Assembly: GCA_003640645.1 (NCBI GenBank)
Contig: QGHH01000003.1
Location: forward strand, 248,001 to 312,000
DNA from: Fredinandcohnia aciditolerans
GTDB lineage: Bacteria > Bacillota > Bacilli > Bacillales > Bacillaceae_L
Direction of reading: 5' to 3'
Length of the DNA: 64,000 nt
The number at the start of each line of letters is the position of its first letter. Position 1 is the first letter of the stretch. Positions 16,340 to 25,356 of the stretch are shown here, in pieces. The notes beneath the pieces are model-generated. The model was not told the DNA's origin and made no database searches. It worked only from the letters and a program-made list of their open reading frames with translations. A program made the translations under genes and the position numbers.

Positions 16340-17908
16340 ATGCGCTGTTTAAAAATCGAATCCATTCTGCAAAAAATAAAGCGAAATACGAAAAAGTTAC
16401 AAAAAGAAGAACGATCAAATTATTCAATTTCATTCTCATCGGATGTTCATGAAAATGAAGAAAAACTAAAACAACTGTTAGATTCAAGTGAGGATATCAT
16501 TTTTCATGATTTCATCATTCCGTTACATGACGGCCACTCATTGAAAGCACTGTTAGTTTTAGTTGATGGGTTAATTAATGAAGATGCCATTCGCAATAAT
16601 GTATTAGAGCAACTGACCGAGGAATCACTCGAAAGTCCTCAGGGAGAAGAATTAAAAAAAGTAAAAGAGAGGATTGCTATTTTTAATATAAAAAATGAAG
16701 ATAATCTAGAAAAAGCTGTATTCCAACTACTGAAGGGCAATACGTTACTATTGCTGGATGGATATAGTGAAGGATTGGTGCTAAACGCACCAGGGTACGA
16801 GGTTCGTGCAATCGCCGAACCCCAATCAGATCGGGCTGTGAGAGGGGCACATGAGGGATTTATTGAATCATCACCTACAAATATTGCATTATTACGGCGA
16901 AGAATTCCACATCCTTCTTTACAGTTTGAAACCATAAAAATTGGTGAATTTAGTCAAACAGATATAACGCTGGGATATATAAAGGGCATTGTGGATCCTA
17001 AATTGATCGAACGGCTCAAACAAAGATTAGATCAAATTAAAGTGGATGAAATCAATAATTCAGGGGAAATTGAACAATTCATTGAAGACCATCCCTTTTC
17101 AATCTTTCCTACTATTGGAAATACAGAGCGTCCTGATGTAGCCTCAGCCTTATTAATGGAAGGAAGAATTATGATCATAGTTAACGGAGATCCGGTAAGT
17201 TTGTATATTCCATCTCTATTTCTTGAAAATATGAAAAGCATAGAAGATTACAGTTCTCGTCCTTATTATAGTTCCTTCATTCGCCTGATGCGCTTTTTTT
17301 CATTTATAATCAGTATTTCTTTACCAGCCCTTTATATTGCAGCCATTAATTTTCACAAGGTAATGATTCCATCTGAAATGATTGTTCCGATCATCCAAGC
17401 AAGAGAGACAGTTCCATTTCCTCTTACAATGGAAGTTTTCATGATGATTTTAATGTTTGAAGTTGTCCGTGAGGCTGGTGTTAGACTTCCTCAACAAATT
17501 GGCATTGCTTTAAGTATTGTGGGTGCTTTAATTCTTGGACAAGTCTCTGTCTCAGCCGGACTGGTTGGTGCACCGACCATTGTTGTTGTATCTATATCGT
17601 ACATTGCCGCCTTCGTCATTACTCCAATCGCAGATGTTACTGCGTTACTCAGGATAGGGTTATTTATTGCTAGCAGCTTATTTGGGGGATATGGACTAAT
17701 TGTCGTCATGCTTGGTTTATTAACACATATGATCTCTTTAACATCACTTGGGGTTCCTTATATGGCGCCATTTGCGCCTTTTTATTTTCAGGATTGGAAA
17801 GATTCACTAATTCGTTTGCCGTTAAGGTGGAAAAAACATCGACCAAAAAGCATACCGAATCAGCGTGCGCCTAGAATTAAATCATTACCTAAGACAGGTG
17901 ATAAATGA
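16340..17908 (+). CDS. GerA-type germinant receptor A subunit (transposon copy)
   Basis: This 522-residue protein has a long soluble N-terminal region (to ~residue 310) with the family signatures A-E-P-Q-S-D-R-A-V-R-G-A-H-E-G-F and R-R-R-I-P-H-P-S-L. About five membrane segments and a basic cytoplasmic tail (R-W-K-K-H-R-P-K) follow. GerA subunits sit in the inner spore membrane and help sense germinants. It overlaps gerC by four bases. The operon order is A-C-B, and it diverges clearly from the A subunit at 43036. The ribosome site (AGGGATGA) is weak and a little distant. Confidence 0.95.
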   Translation: MRCLKIESILQKIKRNTKKLQKEERSNYSISFSSDVHENEEKLKQLLDSSEDIIFHDFIIPLHDGHSLKALLVLVDGLINEDAIRNNVLEQLTEESLESPQGEELKKVKERIAIFNIKNEDNLEKAVFQLLKGNTLLLLDGYSEGLVLNAPGYEVRAIAEPQSDRAVRGAHEGFIESSPTNIALLRRRIPHPSLQFETIKIGEFSQTDITLGYIKGIVDPKLIERLKQRLDQIKVDEINNSGEIEQFIEDHPFSIFPTIGNTERPDVASALLMEGRIMIIVNGDPVSLYIPSLFLENMKSIEDYSSRPYYSSFIRLMRFFSFIISISLPALYIAAINFHKVMIPSEMIVPIIQARETVPFPLTMEVFMMILMFEVVREAGVRLPQQIGIALSIVGALILGQVSVSAGLVGAPTIVVVSISYIAAFVITPIADVTALLRIGLFIASSLFGGYGLIVVMLGLLTHMISLTSLGVPYMAPFAPFYFQDWKDSLIRLPLRWKKHRPKSIPNQRAPRIKSLPKTGDK

Positions 17909-19086
17909 TGGGAAGGATTCTATTTATCATCCCTTTTTTATTTTTATTAATGGGCTGTTGGAGTAGCCAAGAACTTGATAATTCCGCACTTGTACATGGA
18001 ATAGGGTTGGACAAATCTGACGGTAAATTACGAATCAGCGTCGAAATCATAAAACCAACTGGAGCAAGTGAACAAGGTGGTGGAGAAGGGGGTGGAGGAA
18101 ATGGCCAGCATATTCTATTAGAAAGAGACGCGGACTCAATAATACAAGGTACACGAGCACTCATACGAGATGCGAAGCGCAGGCTTTATTTTGATCATGC
18201 TCGTTTATGGGTGATTGGTGAGGAATTAGCAAAAGAAGATTTTATTGGCTACCTTGATGAAAGCCGGCGAGATCAAATGTTTCGTTTAAATAGTTATCTT
18301 TTCATTACAGAAGGTAATCCAATAGATATTTTGAGTACTTCTACACTTTATGAAGATCTTTCGTCAGCTGAAATCGTCTCTGCTTTAGAACAAACACAAT
18401 ATATTGCAGAATATACATCCGTAAAATTATATGAATTTTATAAGTTAATTGAGGGACCTATTCCTAATGCCTATATGCCGATCATTCAAACAAAAAAAGA
18501 AAAGGATAAAACTATTACTTCATTAGACGGTACGGCCGTCATTAGAAATGATAAAATGGTCGGTAAACTAAATACACATGAAACGGTTGGGCTAAATGTC
18601 CTTTTGAACAAGGCTAAAAGTGGAGGTGAAACTGTATCTCTGAATGAGAAGGAGAAGGTCTCTGTAGAGATAAAGAAATCAGAGACAAAAATAAAGCCGA
18701 CACTAGTTGGAAATCAGCTTAAAGCACATCTTAATATCGAGATAGAGGGAACGTTAGCTGATAATACGACGAAAAGCAATATAAATGAACAATGGATAAG
18801 TAAGGTTGAAAAGGAAGTATCAAACCTAGCTGAAAAATACGTACGTTTAACTTTGGATAAACTTCAAAAGGAATTAAAGACAGATATTTCAGGAATTGGG
18901 CTAGAAACCTATCGGAAATATCCAAAACAATGGCAAAATATCCAATCTGAATGGAATGAGATTTTTTCTAACGCAGATATAATAATTGATGTTCATACGA
19001 ACATTACTCATCAAGGCCTTATAAATAAGAGTATAAATAGACATCACAAAAAGCCTTATAACAACCCTTATAAACTAAGGAATTAA
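17905..19086 (+). CDS. Ger(x)C-family spore germination lipoprotein (transposon copy)
   Basis: This 393-residue lipoprotein has a signal peptide with lipobox L-L-M-G-C18, then W-S-S-Q-E-L-D-N and V-H-G-I-G-L-D typical of GerC subunits. A Gly-rich loop (G-G-G-E-G-G-G-G-N-G) follows at ~60-70. The C-terminal half is the GerAC domain, with repeated charged helices. The mature protein is anchored on the outer face of the inner spore membrane. It overlaps gerA by four bases and is followed by gerB after 28 bp. It appears full length. Confidence 0.95.
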   Translation: MMGRILFIIPFLFLLMGCWSSQELDNSALVHGIGLDKSDGKLRISVEIIKPTGASEQGGGEGGGGNGQHILLERDADSIIQGTRALIRDAKRRLYFDHARLWVIGEELAKEDFIGYLDESRRDQMFRLNSYLFITEGNPIDILSTSTLYEDLSSAEIVSALEQTQYIAEYTSVKLYEFYKLIEGPIPNAYMPIIQTKKEKDKTITSLDGTAVIRNDKMVGKLNTHETVGLNVLLNKAKSGGETVSLNEKEKVSVEIKKSETKIKPTLVGNQLKAHLNIEIEGTLADNTTKSNINEQWISKVEKEVSNLAEKYVRLTLDKLQKELKTDISGIGLETYRKYPKQWQNIQSEWNEIFSNADIIIDVHTNITHQGLINKSINRHHKKPYNNPYKLRN

Positions 19087-19114
19087 ATGATCAAAGAAGA
19101 AGGAGATTACAGTC

Positions 19115-20185
19115 ATGTTAACAAAATGGGAGACACTTTTTTTATTAGTAATGACACTTCCAATCATGGGACATGTCGTGATTCTCCCGTTAATGCTCGA
19201 TGTTGCCGGAAGAGATGCTTGGATTTCCATATTTCTATCACTCCCGGTAGCATTTATATTTGCAATCTCCATTTATCGCTTGAGGCTTAAATACCCAAAA
19301 GAAAATATCTCTGATATGCTTCACAATTTATTGGGGAAATTTTTTGGAACAATGCTTACGGTGGTTTTCATTATCTACTTTTTATTTTTAACCATTTTCT
19401 CTTTTGCTCTGTTAGTTGATTTCGTCTATATTGCTTTTTTGCCTGAGACCCCTCTGTTGGCTATACTCGTTTGGTTTTTGATCTTTTTTGTCTATGTAGC
19501 TATAAAAGGTATGAAAAGAATCGCCTTAACGGCTGGTGTATTATCCATAATTGCTATGGTGTCAGGGCATACAGTCACTCTATTGGACACGAGGATGAAA
19601 GATTGGAGTGAGCTTCAACCCATGTTTGAGTTTGGTTGGAGTCCCATATTATGGGGATCTTTGCTTCTCACTAGTATATGGATTGAATTGTTGCTACTTT
19701 TATGTGTGCCCATTCAAAACATTCGTGAAAAACGAATGTTTTTACTATGGAGTATTGGAATCTTGTTGAATGCACTAATGATGTTTTCAACAACTACCGG
19801 CAGTATAACAATTTTCGGATTAGGGCAGGCTGACAATTTCGTATATCCGGCATTAGAGCCGGTACGAATTATTAGTTTGGGATTTATTGATCGTTTTGAT
19901 ATTTATGGTTTACTATTAATGGCAGTAGGAACATATATACGTTGCAGCCTATACCTTCGAATCGCTTACGACATAGTTGAATCAAAGGTTTCTTCAAAGT
20001 GGATAAAGCGAGGTTGGTTTTTGGGGCTTGTTTTACTCGTATTTCTAGGTACTTACTATTTGTCAAAAGAACATTATCGGCTAGATAAAACGTTAGATAT
20101 ATACGCATATATGATTGTCCTGCTTCCTATTCCATTTTTGTTATTAGGTGTCTCTTATTTAAAAGGAAAAACAAAGCAGAGTTAA
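19115..20185 (+). CDS. GerB-type spore germination permease (transposon copy)
   Basis: This 356-residue protein has about ten membrane helices and belongs to the amino acid/polyamine transporter superfamily (GerAB family). B subunits bind germinant amino acids or sugars in the inner spore membrane. GAAGGAGATT lies nine bases before ATG 19115. It opens with E-T-L-F-L-L-V-M-T-L-P-I-M-G-H, which differs from the start of the chromosomal B subunit at 41897. It is the last gene of the operon and a strong terminator follows. Confidence 0.95.
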   Translation: MLTKWETLFLLVMTLPIMGHVVILPLMLDVAGRDAWISIFLSLPVAFIFAISIYRLRLKYPKENISDMLHNLLGKFFGTMLTVVFIIYFLFLTIFSFALLVDFVYIAFLPETPLLAILVWFLIFFVYVAIKGMKRIALTAGVLSIIAMVSGHTVTLLDTRMKDWSELQPMFEFGWSPILWGSLLLTSIWIELLLLLCVPIQNIREKRMFLLWSIGILLNALMMFSTTTGSITIFGLGQADNFVYPALEPVRIISLGFIDRFDIYGLLLMAVGTYIRCSLYLRIAYDIVESKVSSKWIKRGWFLGLVLLVFLGTYYLSKEHYRLDKTLDIYAYMIVLLPIPFLLLGVSYLKGKTKQS

Positions 20186-20228
20186 TTTCCAAAAGGGGTA
20201 TTTCATCTGAATTACTAAGAAAAACAAA

Positions 20229-20266
20229 ACGCACGAATGCAGTTATCAACATTCGTGCGTTTTCAT
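20229..20266 (+). terminator. Terminator after the transposon ger operon
   Basis: ACGCACGAATG and CATTCGTGCGT form an 11-base stem over a ten-base loop, followed by TTTCATTTT. Confidence 0.88.
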
Positions 20267-20329
20267 TTTGGAGGATTTTTACCTTGAAGGATCCTTATAG
20301 GAAAGCCCAAGCGATCGTTATTCGTTTAA

Positions 20330-20898
20330 TTACACGTTATATAGAGCACCATCGATAGTGAATGAAGATGAGCTTACATAAGAAGCTTCGTCAGAAAGTA
20401 AAAACGCAATTACTTAGCTACTTCTTCAGGCTCCCATAGCGTTTCATTGGTACTGAATCGTTATTAGCTGCTACTGATGAAGTATTGACGATTGCACCCT
20501 ATTTTTGTGCTTTCATTATCGGTAATACGTATTTAAGACCGAAAAGTATGCCTTTTACGTTATTTCCGTAAACGAAATCAAATTCTTTTTCTGTAATTTC
20601 TTCAAGTGGTTTAACTGGACCCTCAACGCCTGCGTTATTTACAAAGCAATCAATGCGACCAAATTTAGAGATTGTTTGGTCTATTTAATTTTTAACACTT
20701 TCTTCATTAGAAACATCTGCTTTTACTGCTAAGCTATTTTCTTCTGTTAAACCAAGCTAAGCTTGAACGGCTTTGATTGTGTCTTCCTTTCAACTAATAC
20801 AACTTTCAACTTGTGCGTTAGCTAATTTTCGTACGACTTCTTTCCCGATACCGCTTACTGCAACTGTAACATTAACTACTTTGTCTTGAAATCTCATA
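20330..20898 (-). pseudogene. Short-chain dehydrogenase (SDR) pseudogene with internal deletion
   Basis: From ATG at 20898 the minus strand reads M-R-F-Q-D-K-V-V, then a degraded cofactor loop (A-V-S-G-I-G-K-E-V), then N-N-A-G-V-E-G-P and G-A-I-V-N-T-S-S. It jumps to a C-terminal piece (E-P-E-E-V-A-K, L-L-S-D-E-A-S-Y-V, F-T-I-D-G-A). The catalytic Y-x3-K segment (~90 residues) is deleted, and several stops and frameshifts are present. It clearly derives from a classical NAD(P)-dependent SDR. The remainder of the gap 20899-21090 shows nothing. Confidence 0.85.
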
Positions 20899-21090
20899 CA
20901 ATTCCGTCTTCTTTAAAATAATATATCCAGCTATAAAACGAAATTTCCCAAAACTTAAAAAAGTGAGATGACCAACCATGACAGAACTTTTCTGGATTAA
21001 CTAAAGACCTGAGATTCCCTTCTATTATAAAAAGTGTTACAGATCGAGGCCTCTACTAATAATTATTTATGCAATAAAAGTAACCCCTTA

Positions 21091-21525
21091 TTATTGTTGA
21101 GGTGCGGAAGGAGTTGAAATGCTTTGTAGTGCCTGTTCTGCCTCGTTTGCATATTGATTTTGTACGGCTAGATCACCCAACGCAACTATTCCAACAATTT
21201 GTCCATTCTCAGTTATCGGCAACCGGCGAATTTGCTGCTGTGCCATCAAATTTGCTGCTTGATGAACATCCATATCAGGTGTACCTTGTACGATTTGCTG
21301 TGCAGTCATAACTTGAGATACTGGAGTTTGTGCATTTTCTCCTTGTGCTATCGTACGAAGGGTAATATCACGATCCGTTACAATTCCAACAATTTGCCTG
21401 CTGTTATTTATTACTGGGATAGCTCCGATATTATATTTGCTCATTAACGCTGCAGCTTCCTGTACGGTCTGTGTTTCGTTAACTGTAAGAACATTTGGTG
21501 TCATGATATCTCTTAATTGTGCCAT
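21091..21525 (-). CDS. Two-CBS-domain protein
   Basis: This 144-residue protein has two CBS domains (residues ~7-60 and ~70-125). Each has G-x-I-P-V/L-P-I-T-E/N and I-V-G-I-V-T-D/A-L motifs, and a Gln/Pro-rich tail follows. It opens M-A-Q-L-R-D-I-M-T-P. Such proteins bind adenine nucleotides, and the Bacillus paralogues YhcV and YtoI have related arrangements. A specific role cannot be read. AGGTAATTTC precedes the ATG on the minus strand. It is transcribed alone inside the transposon cargo. Confidence 0.92.
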   Translation of the reverse strand: MAQLRDIMTPNVLTVNETQTVQEAAALMSKYNIGAIPVINNSRQIVGIVTDRDITLRTIAQGENAQTPVSQVMTAQQIVQGTPDMDVHQAANLMAQQQIRRLPITENGQIVGIVALGDLAVQNQYANEAEQALQSISTPSAPQQ

Positions 21526-21689
21526 GAAATTACCTCCAAATATATTTTTCCTTTATAGGATGAGGAACATTGGCGATATTATTAATGGTAACTTTATGCT
21601 AAATATAAGCTGCACCGTCTTTTATGAATTAAACCTAGCTATTGTGTAATGATAATAAAATTGTTTAATTTTGAAGCTGAAAAAACGCA

Positions 21690-21719
21690 TTACACCGTTC
21701 GCAAATGTGGACGGTGTAA
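21690..21719 (-). terminator. Hairpin downstream of the cupin gene
   Basis: TTACACCGT and ACGGTGTAA form a nine-base stem over a 12-base loop. On the minus strand a T-run follows a few bases later, so it probably ends the cupin transcript. Confidence 0.55.
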
Positions 21720-21834
21720 AAATAAAGTTGCTTAATTTCTTGTGAAGTTACTGATTATGGAAGTAACAATAAAGTCGTTTAAAAATCAAATCCTTATGCC
21801 ACAATCGCGCCCGATTCCAGAAGACCATAGGTCT

Positions 21835-22413
21835 CTAACCTTCGATAGCTTCGGCATCTGACTTTGTTCTATGCACAGTGCCAAATGGATGCTCGGGTGG
21901 TGCATAGATTGTGTAAAGTTTTAACGGGATATTTCCCGTATTTGTTAAATTATGCCACATGCCAGCAGGGACCATAATAGCAGAGTCATCATATACATGC
22001 CTTACAAAGTTTAACTGATCTCTACTCTCGCCCATTTGTACAAATCCTTGACCTTCCTCAATACGTAAAAATTGATCTACGTCAGGATGAACCTCTAGAC
22101 CAATATCTTCCCCGACATTGATACTCATTAAGGTCACTTGCAGATTATCTCCAGTCCATATAGTAGTTCGGAATGTGTTGTTTTGCCTAGCAGCCTGATT
22201 AATATTCACTACAAAAGGTTCTTTTCCATAGTCATTTAATATGGTACCAGTATATCCTTGAGTGTTTGGATATGGCCAATATTGGTTTGCATAGCGCATT
22301 CCATACGACATATTTCCATAGCCAGGATCAAACATATTACCATGATTACATATTGGCCCATGACCATAATAAGCGTTCGAATAATAAGGGGATATATAAA
22401 AAGTGTTATTCAT
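21835..22413 (-). CDS. Cupin-domain protein with Tyr/Asn/Gly-rich N-terminus
   Basis: This 192-residue protein has a first ~60 residues unusually rich in Tyr, Asn, Gly and Pro (Y-Y-S-N-A-Y-Y-G-H-G), like spore-coat proteins. Residues ~85-180 form a cupin with metal-binding L-E-V-H-P-D-V-D-Q-F and V-P-A-G-M-W-H-N. That suggests an oxidoreductase, isomerase or sugar-binding cupin displayed in the coat; the coat placement is inference. CTTTGGAGGAATG precedes the start on the minus strand. The upstream gap 22414-22732 has no gene I can support. Confidence 0.85.
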   Translation of the reverse strand: MNNTFYISPYYSNAYYGHGPICNHGNMFDPGYGNMSYGMRYANQYWPYPNTQGYTGTILNDYGKEPFVVNINQAARQNNTFRTTIWTGDNLQVTLMSINVGEDIGLEVHPDVDQFLRIEEGQGFVQMGESRDQLNFVRHVYDDSAIMVPAGMWHNLTNTGNIPLKLYTIYAPPEHPFGTVHRTKSDAEAIEG

Positions 22414-22741
22414 TGAAACATTCCTCCAAAGACCTTTGATTATAAATTCATCATATGTCCCGCGTACTTAGGAGGTTATTGATAATTCTTATTCCGATAT
22501 CTGGCCTATTACTGAAAAAAGCACAATAGATATGCGCCCGATTGTGGAATATTGAAAAACACGAAACTAACGTTATGGGTTTATGTTGTATCGATAAAGA
22601 CGAATTTATGAAAAAATGCAAAAAATATCGAATTGAATAATGCACAATAAAAGATTTTCAGCGACTAGATGTTTTGACAAACCTTTCTTGACATAATTAT
22701 ATTCGTCTTCTCTCATATTAAATACGAAGGAGATGATGACA

Positions 22742-23047
22742 TTGAAAATATTTGATGATGAGAAAAATAAAAAGAGTGGTCAGACAAATAAAGGTCAATC
22801 GAAACTAGGAGCAAGTAGAATGTCAAATGCCTTTGCTTCATTGAAATCACAACCGAAGGGCCAAGAAGAGATTTCCAAAGAGTTCCTTCCTACAAACAGT
22901 CAAGCAAGTAGAATGTCTAATGCGTTTGCTTCATTGAAATCACAACCGAAAAGCCAACAAGAGATTGCGAAAGAATTTGCCCCTTCTAAAGGCCAAACAT
23001 TTAAGCATGATAATGGTGCAAATTTGGGTAATCAGAAACCTAAGTAA
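22742..23047 (+). CDS. Small tandem-repeat protein of unknown function
   Basis: This ~101-residue hydrophilic protein has two near-identical units of about 33 residues. Each begins A-S-R-M-S-N-A-F-A-S-L-K-S-Q-P-K and ends with E-E/Q-I-x-K-E-F-x-P. It has no signal peptide, no membrane segment and no cysteine, and is rich in Lys, Gln and Ser. TTG 22742 is likely because GAAGGAG lies ~9 bases upstream, while the nearer ATG 22733 would abut it. Low complexity and context are consistent with a small spore protein, but I recognise no family. Confidence 0.65.
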   Translation: MKIFDDEKNKKSGQTNKGQSKLGASRMSNAFASLKSQPKGQEEISKEFLPTNSQASRMSNAFASLKSQPKSQQEIAKEFAPSKGQTFKHDNGANLGNQKPK

Positions 23048-23073
23048 GGATAATTTTATTTTAAAAATATGAA

Positions 23074-23118
23074 AGCCTGTGAAATTTTCCTTGTTGTAAA
23101 ATTTCACAGGCTATTTCA
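23074..23118. terminator. Bidirectional terminator between the repeat protein and the dehydrogenase
   Basis: AGCCTGTGAAATTTT and AAAATTTCACAGGCT form a perfect 15-base stem with a short loop, followed by ATTTCATTT. It lies between convergent genes. Confidence 0.85.
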
Positions 23119-23167
23119 TTTCAGAGGAGAGTTTTGTCCCAACCTTTGTTACAAAGAAAACTTATAT

Positions 23168-24121
23168 TTATTCAAATACGGCTACTAAACGGCCTTTTAC
23201 TTCATGATTTTTGAGTTTTTCTAAGCCTTTGTCGATCTCTTCAAATGGGATTGTGATAAGAGTTGGACTCATTTTTCCAGTAGAGAAGCAATCATATACA
23301 CCCTTTAAGTCTTCTACTGACCCACCATTACTTCCTAGAAGCTTAATTTCTTTTGTAATCATTAAATAAGTATTGATATTGGATTCTAATTTACCCATAC
23401 CAACAATTACAACAGTTCCTTGTGCTCTTACAGCTTCCAGTGCATCTGCAGTTGTTTGTCCAAAACCAGCAAAGTCAACAATAACGTCACATTCCGCTTC
23501 TTTCATATCTAGAATAGTATCGAAAACTTTATTAGCCCCTAGTTCTTCAGCAAGTTTTCGAGCTTCTGGAGAAACATCAGTAGCGTACACTTCGCAACCT
23601 TTAATCAACGCCATTTGCAATGCAAACTGACCAAGTCCACCGATACCGATAATTCCTAATTTTGTACCTTCTTTTGCTTGTCCAATACTGAAGAGAGCTC
23701 GATAAGCTGTGATACCTGCATCTGTTGAAGCAGCTCCTTCTACAAAGGAAACGCCTTCAGGAATGATTACGCATTGAGCTGCAGGTACACGTACTTTTTC
23801 TGCATACCCGCCGTCATAGGTATACCCAGCAGTTACTTTTGTTTCTCTATTCATTGGGTTAGCCCCGACGCGGTCTCCAACTTTAATATCTTCTACACCT
23901 TCACCCACTTCAATAACTACCCCGGCAAACTCATGCCCCATAATAACAGGACCATTTGGGAAAAGTGGCATCCAACCCGGATCTTGTAATGCTGCAACGT
24001 CCGAATGGCATAAACCAGCAGCTTTCACATCTATCACAACGTGACCTGGAATCGCTTGTGGATCTTCTTTTTCAATTAATTCTAGTGGTTTATTTGTACC
24101 TGAAAATAGCCAGCCTTTCAT
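23168..24121 (-). CDS. Zinc-type alcohol dehydrogenase
   Basis: This ~317-residue medium-chain dehydrogenase has catalytic zinc ligands C38 (L-C-H-S-D) and H63-E64 (M-G-H-E-F-A-G) and a Rossmann loop G-I-G-G-L-G-Q. The four-cysteine structural-zinc lobe of classical ADHs is missing: G-A-N-P-M-N-R-E-T-K goes straight to Y-T-Y-D-G-G-Y-A-E. That fits shorter prokaryotic alcohol/aldehyde dehydrogenases. I start at 24121 (GGAGGCG upstream on the minus strand) and reject a longer frame to 24256, whose first ~45 residues are not family-like. The substrate is unknown. Confidence 0.88.
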   Translation of the reverse strand: MKGWLFSGTNKPLELIEKEDPQAIPGHVVIDVKAAGLCHSDVAALQDPGWMPLFPNGPVIMGHEFAGVVIEVGEGVEDIKVGDRVGANPMNRETKVTAGYTYDGGYAEKVRVPAAQCVIIPEGVSFVEGAASTDAGITAYRALFSIGQAKEGTKLGIIGIGGLGQFALQMALIKGCEVYATDVSPEARKLAEELGANKVFDTILDMKEAECDVIVDFAGFGQTTADALEAVRAQGTVVIVGMGKLESNINTYLMITKEIKLLGSNGGSVEDLKGVYDCFSTGKMSPTLITIPFEEIDKGLEKLKNHEVKGRLVAVFE

Positions 24122-24650
24122 ACAATCGCCTCCAATTGTTTTACTTATATAATACCGTATATTAACGCATAAGATGCATAAGGAGGTTCTGCCAAAAGTT
24201 GAGTATTCTTTAACAGAACTTGGCCCCCTATATATTTTGGAACATTCTTGTTCCATTAACCTCTTTTAATTAGATTATTTCATAACCCTCTTTATATTTT
24301 GTCATAAATTCCCAATTATCTTCAGTGGATCTCCTCCACAATCCGTAATTAATGGAATAACAGGATTTGCAGTTTTAAATAACTTTATTGTCAATCAACA
24401 GCTATTCAACAGGTTATCAATTTCTTGTTGATTATTGTATGGTTTTGATAATTATGAAGACCCGATTACGGTTATAAAATTGTCATACATATCCTTTCTT
24501 AATTTGTAAAGGAAAACCTTTTAAAATTAATTTCTTTCATGATCGGGCACATCTCAATAAGAATTCCACTCTTTCTTTATGCATAGGGTGTTTTTTCTGG
24601 AGTAAAGTAATAATTTATGGACTGAACGGTAAAAACCAATCATCCATTTC

Positions 24651-24745
24651 TTATCAATAAGGTACACCCTATTGATATAATTTTGGTTCCTTGATATCAT
24701 TAGCTTGATAGACTCTCAATAACACCTATCAAAAATACATATTAA
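24651..24745. promoter_or_regulatory. Probable res site for the serine resolvase
   Basis: Just upstream of the resolvase gene, TTATCAATAAGGTACACCCTATTGATATAA (30 bp, two near-perfect TATCAATA-type half sites) is followed by further TTGATA/TATCAA half sites to 24732. Three such imperfect palindromes are the usual res layout. The preceding stretch 24122-24650 contains no gene I can support. Confidence 0.6.
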
Positions 24746-24758
24746 AAGAGGACGAAAT

Positions 24759-25334
24759 ATGATCTATGGATACGCACGGGTAAGTGCACAAGACCAAAAC
24801 CTTGATACCCAAGTTGAAAAACTCACAAAATTTGGAGTAGATGAAATTGTAAAGGAAAAAATTAGTGGTGTTTCTAAACAGAAGCAACAATTGGACGAAC
24901 TTCTTTCCAAAATTGCTACTGGTGATACTTTAGTTGTGACTCGAATGGATCGTCTTGGTCGAAACACTGTTCAGTTGCTGCAACTGGTTGAACAGCTTCG
25001 TGAAAGGAACATCCACTTTGTTATCCTTAATTTAGGAATTGATACAAGGACACCTACTGGTAAATTCTTTTTAACTGTAATGGCAGCATTTAGTGAGCTA
25101 GATCGAGAAATGATTAAAGAGAAGCAACGTTCTGGGATTAAATTGGCCAAGCAAAAGGGCAAATATCGAGGAAGAGTAAAAAAATATACGGATAAACATC
25201 CAGGAATGAACCATGCCATTGAATTACGAGAGACAACAGATAAAACGGTAAAGGAGATATGTGCCATTACAAAGGTTAGTCAGGCAGCGTTTTATCGCAA
25301 GCTAAAGGAAATGGAGGAAAAAGAGGGTGAATAA
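24759..25334 (+). CDS. tnpR: Serine-type site-specific resolvase
   Basis: This 191-residue small serine recombinase has the nucleophile in Y-G-Y-A-R-V-S9, then L-D-E-L-L and R-M-D-R-L-G-R-N in the catalytic core. A long helix follows (R-E-M-I-K-E-K-Q-R-S-G), then a C-terminal helix-turn-helix (V-K-E-I-C-A-I-T-K-V-S-Q-A-A-F-Y-R). It resolves the cointegrate formed by replicative transposition, acting at res just upstream. The gene stops 22 bp before the right terminal repeat, about 20 kb from tnpA. It appears intact. Confidence 0.96.
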   Translation: MIYGYARVSAQDQNLDTQVEKLTKFGVDEIVKEKISGVSKQKQQLDELLSKIATGDTLVVTRMDRLGRNTVQLLQLVEQLRERNIHFVILNLGIDTRTPTGKFFLTVMAAFSELDREMIKEKQRSGIKLAKQKGKYRGRVKKYTDKHPGMNHAIELRETTDKTVKEICAITKVSQAAFYRKLKEMEEKEGE

Positions 25335-25356
25335 TAGAATGTAAATTATTCCCTGT

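Noticed and set aside
22800-22980. Direct repeats that might suggest a CRISPR array
   Set aside because: Only two coding repeats of ~100 bp; no short regular spacers, and no cas genes in the window.
24122-24256. Extended N-terminus of the alcohol dehydrogenase
   Set aside because: The extra residues are not family-like, and a good ribosome site precedes 24121.
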